Shown here piece after piece: positions 6,257-11,080 of a stretch of DNA of 11,080 nt. Positions within the stretch are counted from its first letter, which is position 1, and every line of letters begins with the position of its first letter. Source of the DNA: Leptolinea sp. UBA5366 (lineage in GTDB: Bacteria; Chloroflexota; Anaerolineae; Anaerolineales; Anaerolineaceae). Location: assembly GCA_002407845.1 (NCBI GenBank), contig DHPK01000014.1:1-11080 (forward strand). Direction: 5' to 3'. The notes beneath the pieces were generated by a model. The model was not told the origin of the DNA. It did no database searches and saw only the letters and a program-made list of their open reading frames with translations. A program made the position numbers and the translations under genes.

Positions 6257-7833
6257 TGAAAAACATGACCTATAAAACAATTCAAAATGCGATCACAACC
6301 GGGATCATTCTGATCTTTTTTGAGATGATCGACCTGACTTCCACGCTTGCCATCATTCTTGAAAAACTTTTCACTGGCAATTCAAAAGTCAAGACAGTGA
6401 CGCCAAATTATCTGATCGCTGTGATTGGACTGATTGTTTTCATTGCAGCAGCAGCTTTCACAAACAAAAACCTGACTCCAGCCTCAAAAATCTCGCTGCC
6501 GAAAAAACTTACAGCCGGATTGATCTTCGGTTTAATTACCGGCGGCATGCTCGCGCTGCTGAATATAATCTTGGGAAATTTCCTCAACAACGGCGTCGAT
6601 CTGCGTAAATATCTCGAGGTGCTCTCCCCTGATGTCATCCGGAATTTTCTGTTCCAGAAAGACATCCAGTCAGCCGTCATGATTTTTTTCGGAACGTCCG
6701 TTGCTGGAGCTTTAGCGGGCACGCTCGTGATGCACATCTTCCAGGTTACAGGTCAGCCAGCTGGCTTGTGGCACTCAATCAAAAAAAGTTACGGCTCTTT
6801 CCAACAGCAGCAGCATTCCCGCCGCAATCAGCTTATCAGCCGATCCGCACTGGTTCTGCTCGTCATTTTCATCCTGATTCTGCCGCTGATCGCCAACGCT
6901 TACACGATCTCCGTGCTCGGACTGGTCTGCATTTATGCCATTCTGGGGCTTGGACTGAACTTGATCGTTGGTCTGTCCGGCCAGCTTGTTTTCGGCTATG
7001 TCGCATTCTACGCAATCGGCGCATATACGTTTGCATTGCTGACCGCTCCCAAACCGCTCGGCATCCAACTGTCTTTCCTGCCAGCCTTTGTCATCGCACT
7101 GGTGATGTCAGGCATCGCCGGCGGACTGGTTGGACTGCCGATCATGAATCTGCGCGGGGACTATCTGGCGATCGTCACGCTCGGTTTTGGCGAGATCATT
7201 CGCATCCTGATCAACAGCAATAACCTGACTGATTTCACCGGTGGTCCGCAGGGAGTAAAAAATATCGGTCAGCCCGGGCAGCCGGCTTTCATCGGCAATC
7301 TGCTCGGAGCGCCGCTGAAAAACAACGTCTGGTTCCTTTACCTGATTTTCGCGGTGCTGTTCATCGTCATCTATGTGGTGTTCCGGCTGCAATACTCGCG
7401 TACCGGGCGCTCCTGGGAAGCGATGCGCGAGGATGAGACAGTCGCGCAGGCATGCGGCGTCACAACCAGCTCCTACAAAGTGCTGGCAGTTGTCATCGGC
7501 GCTGTCATCGCTGGCGCAGCTGGCGCAATTTACGCATCCCGCAACACTTACACCGGTCCTGGCGAATACGTCTTTATGGTTTCGGTCAACGTGCTGGCAA
7601 TTGTTGTCATCGGCGGCATGGGATCCATTCCGGGAGTCCTGCTGGGCGCTTTCATTATTAAGGGCATCCCTGAATTACTGCGTGATCTCGAAAGCTACCG
7701 CATGATCGTTTTCGGCGCGATGCTGGTCATCATGATGGTGATCCGGCCGGAGGGGCTGCTGCCGGTCAAACGCCGCCGCCTGTCGGTCAAGCCTGAATCC
7801 GTGGAATCGCTGAAGGAGAATTTTAAATCATGA
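6256..7833 (+). CDS. livM: Branched-chain-type amino-acid ABC transporter permease, LivM family, with long N-terminal membrane extension
   Basis: LivM is the second channel subunit of the importer. The conserved core begins near residue 197: GLNLIVGLSGQLVFGYVAF (233-251), LRGDYLAIVTLGFGEI (299-314), TGGPQGV (328-334), the ATPase-contact segment RSWEAMREDETVAQACGV (385-402), GGMGSIPG (453-460) and RPEGL (497-501). At 525 residues it is much longer than typical members (about 320-425). The first 195 or so residues form an added region with about four hydrophobic segments (roughly 12-35, 52-68, 86-110, 139-162), a soluble-looking stretch (111-137) and a polar Gln/Arg-rich linker (178-196). It overlaps livH by 1 nt and livG by 4 nt (ATGA). 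The frame is continuous, so the extension is not an obvious artefact; its role is unknown. Confidence 0.92.
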   Translation: MKNMTYKTIQNAITTGIILIFFEMIDLTSTLAIILEKLFTGNSKVKTVTPNYLIAVIGLIVFIAAAAFTNKNLTPASKISLPKKLTAGLIFGLITGGMLALLNIILGNFLNNGVDLRKYLEVLSPDVIRNFLFQKDIQSAVMIFFGTSVAGALAGTLVMHIFQVTGQPAGLWHSIKKSYGSFQQQQHSRRNQLISRSALVLLVIFILILPLIANAYTISVLGLVCIYAILGLGLNLIVGLSGQLVFGYVAFYAIGAYTFALLTAPKPLGIQLSFLPAFVIALVMSGIAGGLVGLPIMNLRGDYLAIVTLGFGEIIRILINSNNLTDFTGGPQGVKNIGQPGQPAFIGNLLGAPLKNNVWFLYLIFAVLFIVIYVVFRLQYSRTGRSWEAMREDETVAQACGVTTSSYKVLAVVIGAVIAGAAGAIYASRNTYTGPGEYVFMVSVNVLAIVVIGGMGSIPGVLLGAFIIKGIPELLRDLESYRMIVFGAMLVIMMVIRPEGLLPVKRRRLSVKPESVESLKENFKS

Positions 7834-8678
7834 TGATGGCAAAAGAAACACTCTATGTATTGGAAGCTCAGCATATCACGATCAACTTCGGCGGACTGAC
7901 GGCAGTCAATGACGTCAGTTTACAGGTGCCCTTCGAATCGATTATCAGCATCATCGGTCCCAACGGCGCTGGAAAAACCACTTTTTTCAACTGTATTTCG
8001 GGGTTTTACCAGATTGACGGCGGAACGGTTCTGTTTCAGGAACGGCCGATTAATGGCATTCCGACGGATGAGATCGCCGACTTGGGCATCTCCCGAACTT
8101 ATCAAAACATCCGGCTCTTCACCAACATGTCCGTGATGGAAAATGTGCTGATCGGGCAGCAGCCTAGGCTGCACTCAACCTGCGTCGATACGATCCTTCA
8201 AACTTACCGCAACCGCCGCGAAGAACAGCAGTCCATCCAGAAAGCCAGCAACCTGCTGGAATTTGTCGGATTGAGCGCCTATGCGGATGACCTTGCAAAA
8301 AACCTGCCCTATGGCGCACAGCGCCGGCTTGAAATCGCGCGGGCGCTGGGAAACAACCCCCATCTGCTGCTGCTGGACGAGCCTTGCGCTGGCATGAATC
8401 CTCACGAAACTGCAGCCATGATTGATCTGATCCGAACGCTTCGGTCAGACTTGAAAATCACGGTTGTGCTGATTGAACACGACATGAAAGTTGTGATGAA
8501 CATCTCGGATTCGATTCTTGTACTGGATCATGGCGAAGCAATTGCCAACGGGACACCGGAAGAAATCCAAAAGAACCAGCGCGTTATTGAAGCTTATCTG
8601 GGAACCGGGACAGATGACCTGGTTGAGAAATACTCCCAGCGAAAAAAGAAAGCCGCTCAGCCGATCGGGGAGGAATAA
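7830..8678 (+). CDS. livG: Branched-chain-type amino-acid ABC transporter ATP-binding protein, LivG family
   Basis: LivG is one of two cytoplasmic ATPases powering the importer; 282 residues, near the family norm plus a short basic tail. Visible motifs: Walker A GPNGAGKT (43-50), Q-loop RTYQNIRLF (Gln92), signature region LPYGAQRRLEIARAL (159-173), Walker B LLLLDEPCAGMNP (179-191, Glu184) and H-loop IEHDM (His217). The signature departs from LSGGQ, as is common in LivG. The sequence starts with three consecutive ATG codons; the first overlaps the livM stop as ATGA, and AAGGAGAA lies upstream, so the exact start among the three is uncertain. The livF gene follows after 3 nt. It presumably pairs with LivF as a heterodimer. 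Confidence 0.94.
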   Translation: MMMAKETLYVLEAQHITINFGGLTAVNDVSLQVPFESIISIIGPNGAGKTTFFNCISGFYQIDGGTVLFQERPINGIPTDEIADLGISRTYQNIRLFTNMSVMENVLIGQQPRLHSTCVDTILQTYRNRREEQQSIQKASNLLEFVGLSAYADDLAKNLPYGAQRRLEIARALGNNPHLLLLDEPCAGMNPHETAAMIDLIRTLRSDLKITVVLIEHDMKVVMNISDSILVLDHGEAIANGTPEEIQKNQRVIEAYLGTGTDDLVEKYSQRKKKAAQPIGEE

Positions 8679-8681
8679 GGT

Positions 8682-9431
8682 ATGTATTTTGAGATTAAAG
8701 ACCTGCATGTTTTCTATCGTGCCATTCACGCGCTGAAAGGCATTTCGCTAAACGTTGAAAAGGGGGAAATTGTCGCGTTGATCGGTGGAAACGGCGCCGG
8801 GAAAAGTTCGACGCTGAACTCAATCTCCGGCATCGTTCAAGCTGCCTCAGGCTCCGTTATCTATCAGGAACAGGAACTATGCGGGCTGGCAACGGATGAA
8901 ATTGTCCGCATGGGCATCGTTCAGGTTCCGGAAGGAAGACATATCTTCCCAAAGATGTCCGTTCAGGAAAACCTAGAAATGGGAGCCTTCCTGCGATCCG
9001 ACAAAGAACTGATTCAACGCGATATGGAGCGGGTCTATGACCTCTTCCCGCGCATGAAAGAACGCCGCAATCAGGCTGGCGGAACGCTCTCCGGCGGCGA
9101 ACAGCAAATGCTGGCAATCGGCCGCGGACTGATGGGGGAACCGGATCTGATGCTGTTAGACGAACCCTCAATGGGGCTGGCGCCGATCCTGGTCGAACAG
9201 ATCTTTGACATCATTTTTGAAATCAACCAGGCGGGTACAAGCATCCTGCTGGTCGAACAAAACGCTCAGATGGCGCTGGCAATCGCTGACCGCGCTTATG
9301 TGCTCGAAACGGGTGAAATTGTCACGAAAGGCACCGGGCTCGAGCTCTTGAATGACCCGAAAGTTCAGGCAGCCTATCTTGGCGGCGAGTCTGAAGAAGA
9401 AAAGCTCAACAAAGGCGAATATTACTTCTGA
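8682..9431 (+). CDS. livF: Branched-chain-type amino-acid ABC transporter ATP-binding protein, LivF family
   Basis: LivF is the second ATPase of the importer; 249 residues, close to the family length of about 235 plus a short acidic tail. Motifs: Walker A GGNGAGKS (35-42), Q-loop VQVPEGRHIF (Gln81), canonical signature LSGGEQQ (136-142), Walker B LMLLDEP (156-162, Glu161) and the switch segment LVEQNA (190-195). LivF proteins usually have Gln in place of the H-loop His, as here (Gln193). The canonical signature here complements the degenerate one in LivG. Its ATG is 3 nt after the livG stop, with GGGGAGGAA at the end of livG serving as Shine-Dalgarno. An intrinsic terminator 18 nt after its stop closes the operon. 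Confidence 0.95.
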   Translation: MYFEIKDLHVFYRAIHALKGISLNVEKGEIVALIGGNGAGKSSTLNSISGIVQAASGSVIYQEQELCGLATDEIVRMGIVQVPEGRHIFPKMSVQENLEMGAFLRSDKELIQRDMERVYDLFPRMKERRNQAGGTLSGGEQQMLAIGRGLMGEPDLMLLDEPSMGLAPILVEQIFDIIFEINQAGTSILLVEQNAQMALAIADRAYVLETGEIVTKGTGLELLNDPKVQAAYLGGESEEEKLNKGEYYF

Positions 9432-9449
9432 TTTACCCTAAGCTAACAC

Positions 9450-9487
9450 AGCGAGACTGCCTTTTCAGTCAGTCTCGCTTTTATTTA
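9450..9487 (+). terminator. Intrinsic terminator closing the liv operon
   Basis: AGCGAGACTG (9450-9459) pairs perfectly with CAGTCTCGCT (9470-9479) around a 10-nt loop and is followed by a T-rich tail (TTTATTT). Confidence 0.88.
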
Positions 9488-9581
9488 ATCCCGCTCTTTA
9501 TTCACGACAACCCTCGAATTATCCGAAGCTTCTTTAAGGATTTTTTCTTTCCCAGCCATTTCTAAACTTTTATTAGGATTT

Positions 9582-9617
9582 CAGCTTTTACTCTGTATTC
9601 TGGGCACACAAAAGCTG
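9582..9617. repeat. Inverted repeat CAGCTTTT / AAAAGCTG
   Basis: Perfect 8-bp arms at 9582-9589 and 9610-9617 are separated by 20 bp. The right arm abuts the expected -35 position of the hydrogenase promoter, so it could be an operator. It could also be a weak chance hairpin. Confidence 0.3.
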
Positions 9618-9636
9618 TTTCATTTATCACCCGATA

Positions 9637-9645
9637 TGATACAAT
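9637..9645 (+). promoter_or_regulatory. Extended -10 promoter of the hydrogenase gene
   Basis: TGATACAAT is a TGn-extended -10 (TACAAT, five of six consensus bases). The 17-bp-spaced -35 candidate GTTTCA is poor. The predicted start near 9652 gives a leader of about 100 nt. Confidence 0.5.
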
Positions 9646-9651
9646 TTTCTA

Positions 9652-9683
9652 CAAATAAAGGTCTGGACACCCCGTTTTATTTG
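9652..9683 (+). other. Hairpin at the 5' end of the hydrogenase leader
   Basis: CAAATAAA (9652-9659) pairs perfectly with TTTATTTG (9676-9683), with a further G-U pair and a loop of about 14 nt. It begins at the predicted transcription start. It could stabilise the mRNA or be a protein-binding palindrome; neither is shown by sequence alone. Confidence 0.4.
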
Positions 9684-9754
9684 CAGTATTTCAGTCGGAT
9701 ATTTGAAAGAAGAATCAGCTTGAACCCACCCAAAAATAAGCGTAAGGCGGCATA

Positions 9755-11080
9755 ATGAATATTTTTGATACTTATCTACAGGAAATTAAGTCAAATGTGC
9801 TGACCCAGATTGCAAAACTGGCATATGACGACAATTTGACACCGAAAAATTTAATGGAAATTCCGGAAATGATCATTGTCGAAGGTGGAACGCGCGTGCG
9901 CTGCTGCGTTTATAAAGAACGGGCGATCGTCAATGAACGGGTGAAAATGGCACTCGGAGGCAACCCGTCAAATCCGATCATGGTCGAAGTCATCAACATC
10001 GCCTGCGATGAATGCCCGGTTGATGGCATTCAGGTAACGCCCGCCTGCCGCGGCTGCATCGCTCACCGCTGCCAGGCTGCCTGTCCCAAGGACGCGATTG
10101 ACATCGTTGACCGAAAGGCGCGCATCGACAAATCCAAATGCATTGAATGCGGATTGTGCCTGAAAGCTTGCCAGTATTCAGCAATCATCAAGAATACCCG
10201 TCCCTGCGTTGCTGCCTGTCACGCTAAAGCGATTCAAATCGAAGGCGAAACGCAAAAGGCTGTCATCGATTCAGAGAAATGCATCAACTGCGGCGCTTGT
10301 GTTTTTCAGTGCCCATTTGGAGCAATCACGGACAAATCATTCATCACGGACGCGGTCAAACTCATTTTGGATTCCAAAAACAATACCGCTTACCGGGTTT
10401 ATGCTGTAATTGCACCTGCGATTGTTTCTCAATACAGCGCGATTCCCAATGTGACGGAGGAGAAAATCTTCTCTGCCGTCCGAAAACTTGGTTTTCATCA
10501 GGTCGTTGAAGCGGCGCTCGGAGCGGACATCGTCGCCTGGAATGAAGCGGCTGAACTGGCAGAAAAAGGCTTTGTAACGACATCCTGCTGTCCAGCTTTC
10601 GTTTCCTACGTCCGGAAAAACCATCCAGCGATGGAAGAACATATTTCGCACAATCTTTCACCGATGGCTCAGATCGCTCAAGTGATCAAGGAGCAAGATC
10701 CAGGCAGCAAAGTCATTTTCATCGGACCTTGCATCGCAAAGAAGGACGAACGCACACTGCCGTCAGTCAGTCCATTGATTGATTGTGTCCTGACATTTGA
10801 AGAGCTGCACGCCTTAATCCGCGCAAAAGACATTGATCTGACGCTCGAAGCAGATGCCCCAATCGAGGACGCGAGCTTCTTTGGCAGAATTTTCGCCCGT
10901 TCAGGCGGGGTCGCGACTGCGGTTGCGGAAGCAATCAAGGAGCAAGGACAGGATTTTGAAGTAAAAGCGCTTTCCTGCCAGGGAATTCCAGAAATCAGAG
11001 CAGCCATGCTCAAAGCTGAGAAAAAACAGCTTGAAGAAAACCTGGTGGAAGGCATGGCATGTGAAGGGGGCTGCATCGGC
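9755..11080 (+). CDS. Monomeric [FeFe] hydrogenase, group B type (partial at right edge)
   Basis: The frame is open from ATG 9755 (AAGGCGG upstream at 9744-9750) to the window edge: 442 residues, probably lacking only the C-terminal end. The N-terminal half is a ferredoxin-like region with many [4Fe-4S] cysteines: Cys84/87, Cys98/101/106/110, Cys129/132/135/139, Cys151/155 and Cys176/179/182/186. The H-cluster domain follows: TSCCPAF (276-282), GPCIAKKDE (324-332) and EGMACEGGCIG (432-442), cut by the edge. By homology to clostridial CpI, Cys279, 326, 436 and 440 are the H-cluster ligands and Cys278 the proton-transfer residue. The overall layout, the short RCCVYKER segment (49-56) and FIGPC in place of MPC point to group B rather than group A. 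The likely role is ferredoxin-linked H2 production or uptake in the cytoplasm. No partner subunits are visible. Maturases HydEFG must be encoded elsewhere. Confidence 0.9.
   Translation, partial: MNIFDTYLQEIKSNVLTQIAKLAYDDNLTPKNLMEIPEMIIVEGGTRVRCCVYKERAIVNERVKMALGGNPSNPIMVEVINIACDECPVDGIQVTPACRGCIAHRCQAACPKDAIDIVDRKARIDKSKCIECGLCLKACQYSAIIKNTRPCVAACHAKAIQIEGETQKAVIDSEKCINCGACVFQCPFGAITDKSFITDAVKLILDSKNNTAYRVYAVIAPAIVSQYSAIPNVTEEKIFSAVRKLGFHQVVEAALGADIVAWNEAAELAEKGFVTTSCCPAFVSYVRKNHPAMEEHISHNLSPMAQIAQVIKEQDPGSKVIFIGPCIAKKDERTLPSVSPLIDCVLTFEELHALIRAKDIDLTLEADAPIEDASFFGRIFARSGGVATAVAEAIKEQGQDFEVKALSCQGIPEIRAAMLKAEKKQLEENLVEGMACEGGCIG

Larger units (their letters stand above)
9432..9754. other. 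Intergenic region between livF and the hydrogenase gene
   Basis: This 323-bp gap holds the liv terminator, a spaced inverted repeat (9582-9617), an extended -10 promoter (9637-9645), a leader hairpin (9652-9683) and the Shine-Dalgarno of the hydrogenase gene. No open frame worth calling and no RNA gene are seen in it. Confidence 0.7.

Noticed and set aside
9520..9550. A second terminator-like element (TATCC...AGGATTTTTT) after livF
   Set aside because: Only 4-5 bp can pair around a long loop; the perfect 10-bp stem at 9450-9479 explains termination.
10678..11076. A 132-codon minus-strand frame opposite the hydrogenase gene
   Set aside because: Its Ser/Ala-rich composition is an antisense shadow of the hydrogenase frame, which carries unmistakable H-cluster motifs.
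1..11080. CRISPR arrays, insertion sequences, phage genes or defence systems
   Set aside because: No regularly spaced repeats, transposase or integrase motifs, or att-like flanking repeats were seen; all long genes are housekeeping or metabolic.

Overview
The window reads as bacterial chromosome from an anaerobe of moderate GC content, and the genes look vertically inherited. The best guess is a member of the Chloroflexota (Anaerolineae-like). The grounds are the long form of ribosomal protein S12, the stand-alone rpsL-rpsG-fusA-tuf operon, a branched-chain-type amino-acid ABC importer and a group B [FeFe] hydrogenase. No 16S rRNA is present, so the placement is inference; an anaerobic Firmicute is the main alternative.

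Layout. Positions 1-3220 (minus strand) hold the str operon: rpsL (GTG start), rpsG, fusA and the first 65 codons of tuf, which runs off the left edge. Spacers are only 17-23 bp, and each gene has a Shine-Dalgarno sequence. A minus-strand extended -10 promoter lies near 3342-3350, and a hairpin resembling a tRNA T arm would sit at the extreme 5' end of the mRNA. Positions 3221-3690 are a divergent intergenic region. It also carries a TTGACA-type promoter for the rightward genes and a possible 29-codon leader ORF that overlaps the next start codon.

Positions 3691-9431 (plus strand) encode a complete five-part HAAT-type ABC importer: the binding protein (livJ-like), an intrinsic terminator, then a tightly packed livH-livM-livG-livF block (1-nt overlap, 4-nt overlap, 3-nt gap) closed by a second intrinsic terminator. 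Both permeases carry N-terminal membrane extensions; the one on LivM is about 195 residues. The binding protein would capture a branched-chain or related amino acid outside the cell, LivH/LivM form the membrane channel, and LivG/LivF power transport by ATP hydrolysis.

After a 323-bp gap with a promoter and hairpins, positions 9755-11080 hold most of a monomeric group B [FeFe] hydrogenase, cut by the right edge inside the third H-cluster motif. All visible H-cluster ligands are present. No strong candidate for an undescribed multi-gene system was seen. The most notable observations are Arg in place of the streptomycin-determinant Lys88 of S12, the LivM extension, the overlapping leader ORF before livJ, and hairpins placed at predicted transcript 5' ends.
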